A DNA stretch of 64,000 nt, taken from contig NC_067474.1 in NCBI RefSeq assembly GCF_947179515.1, positions 92,569,324 through 92,633,323 of the forward strand, read 5' to 3'. The notes under the pieces were generated by a model. That model did no database searches, was not told the DNA's origin, and saw only the letters and a program-made list of their open reading frames with translations. The position numbers were made by a program, and so were the translations under genes. Source of the DNA: Apodemus sylvaticus (Eukaryota > Chordata > Mammalia > Rodentia > Muridae). This document shows positions 24,643 to 34,954 of the stretch, one piece after another. Every line of letters begins with the position of its first letter. Position 1 is the stretch's first letter.

Positions 24643-26256
24643 TTACTGTCTTGCTTTTTCCAGGGTGTAGTTTCCCTCCTTGTATTGGTGTTTTCCACCT
24701 ATTATTCTTTGTTGGAAAGATAATGTGTAAATTTGGAATACCTTGGTTTCTCCATCTATGCTGATTGAGAGTTTTGCTGGGTATAGTAGCCTTGGCTGAC
24801 ATTTGTGTTCTCTTAGAGTCTTCATGAGATCTAGCTTTCATGGTCTCTGGTGAGAAGTCTGCTGTAATTCTGATAGGTCTTCCTTTATATGTTACTTGAC
24901 CTTTTTCTCCTATTGCTCTTAATATTCTTTGTTTAGTACATTTGGGGTTTTGATTATTATGTGACAGGAGGTATTTCTGTTCTGGTCCAGTCTGTTTGGA
25001 GTTCTATAGGCCTCTTGTATATTCATGGACAACTCTCTCTTTAGGTTAGGGAAGTTTTCTTCCATTATTTTGTTGAAGATATTTGCTGGCCATTTAATTT
25101 GTAAATCTTCTCTCTCATCAATGCCTGTAATCCTTAGGTTTGGTCTTCTCATTGTGTCCTGGATTTCCTGCATGTTTTGTGTTACAAGCTTTTTCCTTTT
25201 TGCATTTTCTTTCCTTGTTGAATCAATGGTTTCTATGGTATCTTGGGGATCTGAGATTATTTCTTCTTTTTTTGTAATTTATTGATATATTTATTTACAT
25301 TTCAAATGATTTCCCCTTTTCTGGATCCCCACTCCACGAAAGTCCCATCAGTCTCCTTCCCTCCCCCTGTTTTCCCACCCAACCCTTCCCACTTCCCTGT
25401 TCTGATTTTGTTCTATACTGCTTCACTGAGTCTTTCCAGAACAAGGGGCCACTCCTCCTTTTTTCTTGTACCTCATTTGATGTGTGGACAGAAGAGTGGA
25501 TGCAAAAAATGTGGTATATATACACAATGGAGTACTATTCAGCCATTAGAAACAATGAATTCATGAAATTCTTAGGCAAATGGATGGAGCTGGAGAATAT
25601 CATACTAAGTCAGGTAACCCAGACTCAAAAGGTGAATCATGGTATGCACTCACTAATAAGTGGATATTAACCTAGAAAACTGGAGATTATTTCTTCTATC
25701 TCTTGTATTGTGTTGTTGATATTTACATCTATGGCCCCTGGTTTCTTCTCAAGGTTTTGTGTCTCCAAAGTTTTCTCCCTTTGTGATTTCTTAGTTATTT
25801 CTACTTCTATTTTTAGATCCTGGATGGTTTTGCTCTGTTCCTTCATTTGTTTGTTTTGTTTTCCTGTATTTCTTTAATAGATTTTTGTGTTTCCTCTTTC
25901 ATGACTTCTTACTGTTGACGCAATTTCTCCTGCATTTCTTTAAGTTATTTTTGCATTTACTCTTTATTGACTTCTATCTGTTGACTCATATTCTCTTGAA
26001 TTTCTTTAAGTGATTTTTGTGTTTCCATTGTAAGGGCTTCTAACTTAGTCATGTTCCCCTGTATTTCTTTATGAGATTTATTTATGTCCTTTTTGTTTTC
26101 CTCTAACAGCATCATGACCAGTGATTTTAAATCCAAATCTTGTTTTTCTGGTGTGTCGGGGTATCCTGGACTTGCTGTTGTTGGAGAATTGTGTTCAGAT
26201 GCTGCCATATTGCTTTGATTTCTGTTAGTAACGTTCCCCCATTTGCCTTTTGCCAT
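24643..26256 (-). pseudogene. L1 ORF1, interrupted
   Basis: ORF1p, the L1 RNA-binding chaperone. The start MAKGKWGNVTNRNQSNMAAS lies at 26,256, followed by the acidic/charged N-terminus and coiled coil (repeated KSLKEIQENM-like units). The RNA-binding region NLRITGIDEREDLQ lies near 25,130 and the C-terminal domain (LYPAKLSISIDGETK) near 24,770. The last codons are LEKARQ and a stop at 24,643, one codon longer than the copy at 62.3 kb. A twin-primed L1 splits it at 25,268-25,682, and there are additional stops. Confidence 0.85.
25268..25682 (-). mobile_element. Short twin-primed L1 inside L1 ORF1
   Basis: Flanked by the 15-bp direct repeat GAGATTATTTCTTCT (25,253-25,267 and 25,683-25,697). 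The left part (25,268-about 25,488) is an L1 3' UTR on the minus strand. The right part (about 25,489-25,682) is ORF2 C-terminal sequence on the plus strand (MWYIYTMEYYSAIRNNEFMK). On the L1 map the inverted part ends about 17 bases before the 3' part begins. Both pieces are nearly identical to the young copies in this window, so this is a recent insertion. Confidence 0.95.
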
Positions 26257-26786
26257 CTGGTTATCTCTGGCATTAGTTGGTCCTGCTGTCACTGGCTGGT
26301 GCTTGAACATCCTGTGGGTCTGTAAGGCTATTTCTGCACCCCTGGTTGACTGGGTTTCCCTGGCACAGATTGCTGATGTGCTACTCTAGTCTTGGGTGCT
26401 GTTGGATCCCTTGTGTGCCTTGTCCCAAGCAATGCTATACTCAATTTGTCTCTGTGTACCTGCTGATACCTATGTGTTCTACCAGGTAGTGAAGATGGTG
26501 GAAGCCATAAGGACATCCTCCAAGCACCTATCACTCTGCAGGGCAAATGGCCCAGGACAGGGCTTGCTGCTGGATTTCAAATGCTCTGCTGATGCTGGTT
26601 CTAGAATACCTGCTTCTGCTGTATAACTTGTACCTGTCCATTCCCGAGAGAGTATCAGGAAGTAGGATCTTCCCTGTGTCAGATGTGGCACAGACTTACC
26701 AGTTCTGATGGAAAGGGTCAGTGGTGATTAACCTGCTCCTGCCTGTCCTCTAGAGAGTATCAGGAAGCAGGATCTTCCCCCCTGCA
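26257..26786 (-). promoter_or_regulatory. L1 5' UTR (old element)
   Basis: The DNA upstream of ORF1 is richer in G+C than its surroundings and holds two copies of AGAGTATCAGGAAG(C/T)AGGATC (about 26,648 and 26,756), a spacing of about 108 bases. It corresponds in position to the internal-promoter region of L1. The outer end is fuzzy, near 26,786. Promoter function is inferred from position only. Confidence 0.6.
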
Positions 26787-26789
26787 ATA

Positions 26790-27226
26790 TATTAATCTAC
26801 TCTCATCTACTATTTAGTAGTAGTATTAAAGTAGTTGATATACCTCTATGTAGAATGGGACCATGGTATAATTTGGTTTCTCTCTGCCCACTCTCACTCT
26901 TTGCTAATGATCACATCTACCCTGTCACCAATATTCATAGCTGCTTCATTTTATACCTGATACTGTAACTCAGTTTCTTCAGTTCTTCAATGTGGACTGG
27001 CAGGATAATCACTCCATGAGAGGCACCCAGTGTCATGAACTAAGAAGCTACTCGGTTCCTATTCTACCATGTTATCATTGTTCATCTATGAAATCTCTAT
27101 CACATTAGCAATTTAGTAACATGTCTCTGTGATGAGTATTTATTTATATATTTTTTAGTTCTGTTCCTTTAAATGACATTGAGTACTATAGACTGTTACT
27201 GAGACTGCTTCTATAAAAAAGTAATC
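26790..27226. other. Unassigned stretch
   Basis: AT-rich target DNA between two L1s; no gene seen. Confidence 0.5.
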
Positions 27227-28153
27227 GTAAAATAAATTTTTTATTAGATATATTCTTTATTTTCATTTCAAATGATTTCCCCTTTCTTGGTTCCCTCCAA
27301 AAATCCCATAAGCGAACTCATCTCCCCCTGTTCCCCAATCAATCCCCTCCTGCTTCCCTGTCCCAATATTCCCCTACACTGCTGCATCTAGCCTTTTCAG
27401 GACCAGGGGCATCTCCTCCCTTTGATGTCCAACAAGGCCATCCTCTGATGCCTATGCATTTGGAGCCATGGGTAACACCATGTGTACTATCTGGTTGATG
27501 GTTTTGTCCCGGGGAACTCTGGGAGTACTGGGTGGCTCATAACTGGCTCCTCCTATGGCACTGGTTCCTCCTATGACACTGCAAACACTTTCAGATCCTT
27601 GGGTCCTTTCTCTAGCTCTCTCAGTGGGGACCCTGTGCTCAGTTCAATGACTGGCTGAGAGTATCCCACTCTGCATTTTCCATGCACTAGCAGAACCTCC
27701 CAGGTGACAGCTATATCTGGCTCCGGTCAGCAATGATTTGTTGGCATCTATAATAGTGGTTGGGTTTTGTAACTGTATATGGAATCGATCACTAGGTAGG
27801 GTAGTCTATGGATGGTCTTTCCCTCAGACTCTGTCCACACGTTGTCTCTGTATCCCTTTCTGTCGATATTTTTCCCCCTTCTAAGGGGGACCAGAATATC
27901 CATAGTTTGCTCTTCCTTCTTCTTGGGCATCATTTGATATGTGAATTGTGTCTTGGGTATTCCACGCTTCTGGGCTAATATTCACTTATCAGTGAGTACA
28001 TACCGTGTATGTTCTTTTGTGATTGGGATACCTCACTTAAGATGATATTTTCCAATTCCACCCAGAGGACCCTGTTACACTACTCCTGGGCAGAACATCT
28101 CCAGCATGTAATAAGGACACATGCCCTACTATTTTCATAGCAGCCTTATTTAT

Positions 28154-29530
28154 TTATTTATTTATTTATTTTAATTTTTTTTATTCGATATAATTTATTT
28201 ACATTTCAAGTGATTTCCCCTTTTCTAGCCCCCCCACTCCCCGAAAGTCCCGTAAGCCCCCTTCTCTTCCCCTGTCCTCCCTCCCACCCCTTCCCAGTTC
28301 CCCGTTCTGGTTTTGCCGAATACTGATTCACTGAGTTTTTCCAGAACCAGGGACCACTCCTCCTTTCTTCTTGTATCTCATTTGATGTGTGGATTATGTT
28401 TTGGGTATTCCAGTTTTCTAGGTTAATAACCACTTATTAGTGAGTGCATACCATGATTCACCTTTTGAGTCTGGGTTACCTCACTTAGTATGATGTTCTC
28501 TAGCTCCATCCATTTGCCTAAGAATTTCATGAATTCATTGTTTCTAATGGCTGAATAGTACTCCATTGTGTAGATATACCACATTTTTTGCACCCACTCT
28601 TCTGTTGAGGGATACCTGGGTTCTTTCCAGCATCTGGCAATTATAAATAGGGCTGCTATGAACATAGTAGAGCATGTATCCTTATTACATGGTGGGGAAT
28701 CCTCTGGGTATATGCCCAGGAGTGGTATAGCAGGATCTTCTGGAAGTGAGGTGCCCAGTTTTCGGAGGAACCGCCAGACTGATTTCCAGAGTGGTTGTAC
28801 CAATTTGCAACCCCACCAGCAGTGGAGGAGTGTTCCTCTTTCTCCACACCCTCTCCAGCACCTGCTGTCTCCTGAATTTTTAATCTTAGCCATTCTGACT
28901 GGTGTAAGATGAAATCTTAGGGTTGTTTTGATTTGCATTTCCCTAATGACTAATGAAGTTGAGCATTTTTTAAGATGCTTCTCCACCATCCGAAGTTCTT
29001 CAGGTGAGAATTCTTTGTTTAACTCTGTACCCCATTTTTTAATAGGGTTGTTCGGTTTTCTGGAGTCTAACTTCTTGAGTTCTTTATATATATTGGATAT
29101 TAGCCCTCTATCTGATGTAGGATTGGTGAAGATCTTTTCCCAATTTGTTGGTTGCCGATCTGTCCTCTTGATGGTGTCCTTTGCCTTACAGAAACTCTGT
29201 AACCTTATGAGGTCCCATTTGTCAATTCTTGCTCTTTTCAATTTGTTGAAAAGATAGCCTTTTCAACAAATGGTGCTGGTTCAACTGGAGGTCAGCATGC
29301 AGAAGAATGCGAATTGATTCATCCTTGTCTCCTTGTACTAAGCTCAAATCCAAATGGATCAAGGACCTCCACATAAAGCCAGACACTCTGAAGCTAATAG
29401 AAAAGAAACTGGGGAAGACCCTTGAGGACATCGGTACAGGGAGAAAGTTTCTGAACAGAACACCAATAGCGTATGCTCTAAGAGCAAGAATTGACAAATG
29501 GGACCTCATAAGGTTACAGAGTTTCTGTAA
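28154..29530 (-). mobile_element. Inner twin-primed L1
   Basis: Flanked by the exact 15-bp repeat AGCAGCCTTATTTAT (28,139-28,153 and 29,531-29,545), which is itself sequence of the outer L1. 28,154-29,237 is a rat-type L1 3' end (minus). 29,249-29,530 is an inverted ORF2 piece (plus). The two pieces overlap on the L1 map by about 55 bases (both contain AAGAGCAAGAATTGACAAAT), so the junction made a duplication. About 11 bases between them match neither piece. Confidence 0.93.
28423..29237 (-). pseudogene. L1 ORF2 C-terminal third, open
   Basis: A single frame of about 270 codons stays open from ARIDKWDLIRLQSFCKAKDT to the natural end GMHSLISGY. It includes the Cys-rich motif CWRGCGERGTLLHCWWGCKLVQPLW. 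The lack of stops in this segment points to a young insertion. It has no RT or endonuclease domain and so no activity of its own. Confidence 0.9.
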
Positions 29531-29682
29531 AGCAGCCTTATTTATAATAGCCAGATGCTGGAAAAAATCAGATGTCCCTCAATGGAGGAATGGATACAGA
29601 CAATATGGCATATTTATGCAATGGAATACTACTCAGCTATTAAAAACACTGAATTCATGAAATTCTTAGGTAAAATATATTT

Positions 29683-31795
29683 CTCTAGTGGGCATGATAG
29701 CATCTGGAACTGGATCTCAGTGTAAAGATTCTAATTACTAAAGATTTTCATGGTAGTATAAGGAGCATTCAGAACCCATTATGTGAAATATTTTTAAAAA
29801 TATGCAAGATAAATGCAATTAGTAATCCTGATTTTACTGTTGTGTGGATCAAGGAATTTAATGATTCTCAGTGTAAAAAAATGAAAATTTGAAAGTAAGA
29901 TGTAAAATCATGCAAACATTATATTCTCACATCTCTAGATAAAGTACCAAAGGGAAATAATGACATTAAAGGCAGATTTCCAATTTCAGATGCACACATA
30001 AATAACCTAAGTGAATCTAAGCAAGAGAAAGCATCTTCTATCAAACAGCCATTAATTTACATTGCCAAAGACCAAATGAAAGCCCTCATCATAGAATTGG
30101 AGCACTTATAATACAATCTTAAAACAGCCTGGAAGGATGTAGGTAATAAAATGTAGGCTACTGATTAGAAATTACTGGAATCATTTAACTTGGGAGAACC
30201 CGAATAGTTTTGAAGACATTGAATTCTCACTTTCTGATGAGTTTATTTTACTTAAGAAAATTGTCTTTCTATCTGTATTATAGGATGCACCATCACTACT
30301 ACTTTCAGCAATGATACACTTTCTAGCACAGTCTCTAAATTAATCCATCATTGTCTGTGCACCCCACGATGGAATAAATTCTGAATGTATGTCAAGGAAA
30401 AATTAGTGATGCTACATGGTACCCACTAGAGCATATTTCCCTCCAGACCCAACCAGACTAAACACTAAGCAAGCCTCTTGATATGAAGTAGAAAGTGTAA
30501 CACATACACTCACTCTGTAGAACTTCATTGATTTTTTTTTCTAACACATTCAAGCAGAATTCTGGTAAATATTTTTGTAAATGGCTTTTAAGGTCATGGA
30601 GCAAAGGTGGAAACAAAACTATATGCAACAGTGTTTACAAATATGAAACTATTATGCACATGTTTAAAATTTAATCTGGACCAGTTTACAATGAAAGCTC
30701 TATTTCACTTTATTTAATGGCTTAAGTTGAGTGATCTGGAATGTATGCTTGTCCACTGAATTATTATTGATGAAGAAATCCAAATGTTCAGAGAAAATGA
30801 TATAATCTAATAAATTTGCCATCCAGAATACAATATTTAACAACAAAACTACATAACATAACTTGCTAGACTTCTAAGTGAGGGGTTGTTTGAGAAGAGC
30901 ACAAGCATATTGGAAGGTATCTCGCATTACTGCTCTTTGTATGCAAAGTGTATGAAGCTTAATTGAATCATAAATACAATGAGAGACCAATGTAACAAAG
31001 GCCAGGTACAAAACATTGAATCACCAAAGAAGAAGGGAACATACTTGCTGTAATGGACAACATACAGTGATATTCAAAATGATCTGATTAAAATAGACAT
31101 CTGGCACCTGTTATGTAATCATGATATAGACAGAGTCAAATTGTTTGGAAAATTAGTAAGTTCTTATTTAATCTTATTTAATCTTATAAGATAAGAAAAT
31201 ATCTTAAACCAAAACCTTTAATGAATAATAGCACCAGATAATCATTGTTTGTTAACAATATTCCAGTCACAAGCAACTTTAAGACTACAAATGCTTAAAT
31301 GTACAGCTTGAGTTTTTCTTAACTAAAAACTTCAGTAGAAAATGTCCAAAATTTATCATTAACTTCTCTCTTCTTCTCATTTTTTTCTCAGAAGTGTCTA
31401 TAGCCTGATACAGGTTATTAAGTTTTTCAGGTTCTCATTGAACTTCCCAGCACATCATATCAGCTCCAAGTTCTAAAATTGCAAGGTTGTTGCTGTAATT
31501 CACCCATAAGTGTCAGGCAAACGTTTCAAACAATATCCTTATCTCTCACTGACATATGATCAGGTCTGCTAGATCACATGGCGCAAATTACAGTGTGGGC
31601 TGCAGAGCAATCTGTACTTGCTGAATAACCTTATACTTTAGGCCAGACTAAAAAATAGAAGCTTTTAAGTCTCTTCTTATATGAGTCATAGGAACACAGC
31701 AAGTAATGAATACGCTTTTTCAAAAATCCAAAGTGGAAGTCCACTTAAAATATACTCAAAAGTGATAAAATGCAGTCTATCAGCAGTGCACCAAT
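29683..31795. other. Unassigned, repeat-free stretch
   Basis: About 2.1 kb without recognised mobile elements, one of the longer such blocks in the window. It holds one exon-like open stretch (29,939-30,142), described separately. Otherwise AT-rich, with no gene identified. Confidence 0.5.
29939..30142 (+). other. Exon-like open stretch (candidate relic exon)
   Basis: A pyrimidine-rich ATTCTCACATCTCTAG precedes position 29,939, and TAG|GTAATA, a fair 5' splice site, follows 30,142. The 204 bases between are a multiple of three. One frame reads a protein-like, mixed-composition stretch (KVPKGNNDIKGRFPISDAHI, then a helical KDQMKALIIELEHL) up to a single TAA at 30,109-30,111, after which it continues open to the donor site. 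It could be the terminal exon of an unknown gene, a decayed internal exon, or chance. I do not recognise the family. Confidence 0.3.
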
Positions 31796-31799
31796 TCTT

Positions 31800-32120
31800 T
31801 TTTAGATCACAACTCTGACAGCTGGAGGCCCGTGAGCACCAGGGACAACCAAGTAATACCCTTGTCCCTCATCCACTTGCCTTCCATTTCCGTGTAAATC
31901 ACCCCCAACAGTGGTAAGCTTCACATAGTCACCATGCTCCATGGTCTGTTCCCAAGGTCTGCCTGTATTCTCAGAGGCCACTTTGGCACCATGGACTCTA
32001 GACCATGATTGTCCTAGGGACCCCAGAGGCAAAAGTTAGCATCCTCCACCTCTGAGGCATCAAAAATGCCAGTTAGAACACCCTACTGGACATGAAAACA
32101 TTCTTTTTTACCAGAACTGC
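31800..32120 (+). other. GC-richer block, possible old L1 5' UTR
   Basis: This block is clearly more GC-rich than the AT-rich DNA around it and lies directly upstream of the old L1 ORF1, where a 5' UTR is expected. The minus strand has a 76-codon ORF (31,802-32,032) of unusually balanced composition that I do not recognise. I favour the 5' UTR reading, but a fragment of an unrelated sequence is possible. Confidence 0.35.
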
Positions 32121-32945
32121 AGAGCACTTAGGCCAGAAGACAGAGAAAAAACAGAAACCATGTGGAAAAATCCACAATATAGATATCTAACAACAACAAC
32201 AAAAAAAAAACCACATAAATCAGCATCTAAACCTATAATAACTCCAAACCCCAGGTTGTAAACTGGTAAAGGATAGTTTAAAAGCAAAATCGATAAAAGT
32301 CAGTGCAATATAGCACCATCACAGCCTAGCTATCCTGCTATAGCAATCCCTGCATATCCTAACACAGCTGAAACACAAGAAACTGACCTTAAATACAATC
32401 TTAAGGAAACAAAAGAGTTCTTTAAAGCAGAAATAAATAAATCCCTGAAAGAAACAAAGGGAATACAGGCATATATATGAAGGATTTAAATAAGAGTATT
32501 CCATACCTGAAAATGGAAGTAGAAGCAATAAAATAAACAGAAACTGAAAGAATCTAGGAGATGGAAAACCTACATAGGAAAACAGAGACTAAAGACACAA
32601 ATATCACCAACAGAATACTGTAGAAGGAATCTCTGGCACAGAAGGTATTATAGAAAAAAATTGATATACCCATAAAATAAAATGTTAAATCTATGGCAGT
32701 TTCTGCCAAAAAAAAATCAGGGAAATTTCAGATGCTATGAAAAGAACAAACCTAAGTAAATAAGAAAAGAAGGAAAAGATTCTTATCTCAAAAGCCCAGA
32801 AAATATTTTCAACAAAATCAAAGATAAAACTTAACCTAAAATAAACATGACTATGAACATAAAAGTAGGTAACAGAACACCAAAGATTTCTGGAACAAAA
32901 CAAAAGCAAATTCTCCTGCCACATAATAATCAAAACACACAATCT

Positions 32946-33930
32946 TGAACTCTTGTTAGATTTCAACTGAAGCAAGCTGTTCATATAAATGAATTTTTAT
33001 TCTATTAGAGAACCTATTTTCTAACATGGCTCTAGGTTTTAGATATATGTGCTAGAGAACACATGAGGTTTGTGTAGGAAATGTCTTTCATTTTAGGTGA
33101 ATGGAGTGATACATCAATAAGAAGTTCAAGACAGTTCAAGAAAACTGATAAAAATTGGCAACTTGCAGATTAGTAAGTGTTCCAGAAATACTTAACTTTA
33201 AATATTTTAAATAAATAGAATATAAATTTAAAATCTGAATTCTATGTCAGAACTAAAGATGCATTCTAATAAACCTGACTGTCCTCAACCTTCTAACTAT
33301 GTTAATTCTGCATCAAAGGAAATTGTATTTATAGTTCATTCAAGGATGAAATGTAGAAGAATAGACATCCCACGCTACACTTCAATTTTTTTTCCTTTTT
33401 GAAGGCCATTATGCCCTGGAAAGTCCATATGTATACTTGGTATGTTGAGTTTTCTCTTTGAGCATCTCTCTTTTTTCTAATCCTAGTCTTAAACCTATAT
33501 TAAAACATCTTTAATCAAAACCTGTACCTTTGTTTCAAACTGGCTCTGTGTAATTCATTTTGTCAAATATTGGTTTGCCTTACTCAAGGTCCATATGATT
33601 ATGGGAATTGATCAGGCTGCTGATGATTATATTATGGAGCTATATTTCTATCTCTTATACCACCTGCATTTGTGGCAGTGATTCTCAACCTGTGAGTCAC
33701 AAACCCTTGGCAAACTTCTATCTCCATAAATGTTTGCACTACAATTAATAACAGTAGCAAAATTGCAGTTATAAAGTAGTAACAAAATTAATTTTATGAT
33801 TGGTGTTCACCACAACATAAAGAACTGTATTAAAGGGTTACAACATAGAGATGATTGAAAACCACTGTTCTAGAGGTTCTAGGGGTGCAATTATAATAAA
33901 TACATTATTTGGGTAAAGTAAAAAAAAAAA
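32946..33930 (+). mobile_element. Poly-A retrocopy of an unidentified transcript, inserted in L1 ORF1
   Basis: The L1 ORF1 text stops at ACACAATCT (32,937-32,945) and resumes with the same nine bases at 33,931-33,939, so the intervening 985 bases are an insertion with a TSD. The insert ends in AATAAA (33,895-33,900) followed about 20 bases later by an A run. That is the layout of a polyadenylated RNA reverse-transcribed by L1. It has no open frame of note and no L1 sequence, and it contains a hAT-type element (33,678-33,868). The source is unknown: a 3' UTR or a non-coding RNA. Confidence 0.75.
33678..33868. mobile_element. hAT-Charlie-type MITE (URR1-like)
   Basis: Begins CAGTGATTCTCAACCTGTGA and ends with the imperfect inverse TTGAAAACCACTG. 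These are terminal inverted repeats of the CAGTGGTTCTCAACC type known from hAT-Charlie elements. The interior (AGTAGCAAAATTGCAGTTAT, ATTTTATGATTGG) resembles the rodent URR1 family. No ORF; a non-autonomous relic. An 8-bp TSD is not clear. Confidence 0.65.
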
Positions 33931-34317
33931 ACACAATCTACAGAATGAAGAAAGAATATTAAAAGCCACAAGGGAAAAAGACAAGGTAACATACAAAGGC
34001 ATACCTATCAAATTACAGTTAACTTAACAGAAGCGCTAAAAACTAGAAGGACCTGGACAGATGTCTTACAGTCTCTTTAAAAAAAAAAAAGAAAAAAAGA
34101 AAAAAAAAGAAACATGTGACAACCTGGACTACTATTCCGCGCAAAAATTACATTTATCATAGATGGAAAAAACAAGATATTCCATGACAAAACCAAATTT
34201 AGATAATATCTATCCATCACTCATCTCTACAGACAATATTTGAAGGAAAACTTAAACACAAAGAGATTATTTACACACAGAAAATAAATAATTCTGTATC
34301 AACAAAAACAACATAAG

Positions 34318-34340
34318 GGAAGCACACACAAATAGGCACA

Positions 34341-34411
<71 letters not shown>
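34318..34411. repeat. (CA)n(GA)n compound microsatellite
   Basis: An uninterrupted CA run followed directly by a GA run, between the ORF1 and ORF2 parts of the old L1. Confidence 0.95.
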
Positions 34412-34414
<3 letters not shown>

Positions 34415-34434
34415 CATCACCATTATTAAAACAA

Positions 34435-34570
34435 CAGGAAATAAAAAAACATTGGTAATCAATATCTCAGAAAATCAATGGACTCAGTAACGTAAAGAAA
34501 AGATACAGCCTAACAGAATGAATGGAAAAACAGGGATCCATCATCCTGTTGCATAGAAGAAACTCATAGA
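34435..34570 (+). pseudogene. Old L1 ORF2 start fragment
   Basis: TATCTCAGAAAATCAATGGA, CAGCCTAACAGAATGAATGG and CATCCTGTTGCATAGAAGAA match the beginning of ORF2 (SLNINGLN through CCLQETH in intact copies). This continues the old L1 that starts at 32.2 kb. Homology fades after about 34,570. Confidence 0.7.
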
Positions 34571-34950
34571 AGTAAAATCATGGATAGATTTTACTATGGG
34601 TCAGTGGACCATTCCACCAGACAGAAAACCAGAAACCTGGGTAAAGTCAAGTAGCTTCAGGAACCTGTACAATTCTAATTGAGAATGATAGGCATTTAAA
34701 TGTACTCCCATCCAGATTCATGTCCTGGAACAAAGGACCAGGACACCTCATTGAGAGAACTGTGATAATTAGTAGGGGCAACACCTAAAATACTCCCACA
34801 TGCAGATGAACCATTCCTACCTAATATCTCAATTGAAAACATCTGCATCTAGATTCCACCCAACCCCATATTTTTGAAAATTTTGAATTCACAAGGAATA
34901 AAGTGCAGGAGTTATCTCATGAAAGTCTGTCTGAGAGTGTCTGTCTTTTA
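34571..34950. other. Unassigned stretch
   Basis: No gene recognised; it may include decayed L1 sequence. Confidence 0.4.
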
Positions 34951-34954
34951 TTTT

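Larger units (their letters stand above)
21965..26786 (-). mobile_element. Older L1, lacking its 3' end, with ORF2, ORF1 and 5' UTR
   Basis: From 21,965 the antisense sequence restarts inside the ORF2 RT region (AAGTTCTTTTACTGTTGAGAA) and runs upstream through ORF2, a short intercistronic gap, ORF1 and a GC-richer 5' UTR ending near 26,786. It is more diverged than its neighbour at 18.6-22 kb. ORF1 is interrupted by a 415-bp L1 insertion (25,268-25,682). The 3' UTR and ORF2 C-terminus are missing at 21,965. Confidence 0.85.
27240..29669 (-). mobile_element. Outer twin-primed L1 (host of a second one)
   Basis: Flanked by GTAAAATAAATTT (27,227-27,239) and GTAAAATATATTT (29,670-29,682), a 13-bp TSD with one mismatch. 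27,240-28,063 is an Lx-like 3' UTR plus the last ORF2 codons on the minus strand. 28,064-28,153 together with 29,546-29,669 is the inverted 5' piece on the plus strand (GAGGACCCTG through GAATTCATGAAATTCTTAGG). The inverted part ends within about 6 bases of where the 3' part starts on the L1 map. A younger L1 (28,154-29,530) landed in the inverted piece. Confidence 0.9.
32170..34290 (+). pseudogene. Old L1 ORF1, split by a retrocopy
   Basis: Sense text such as CACAGCTGAAACACAAGAAA, ATCACCAACAGAATACTG, TTCTCCTGCCACATAATAAT and, after a gap, GAAAGAATATTAAAAGCC, GGACCTGGACAGATGTCTTA and CCATGACAAAACCAAATTTA follows the ORF1 domain order (coiled coil, RNA-binding region, C-terminal domain). Stops and indels are frequent. 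The reading is interrupted between 32,945 and 33,931 by a 985-bp insert. An A-rich expansion at about 34,079-34,111 breaks it again. Confidence 0.8.
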
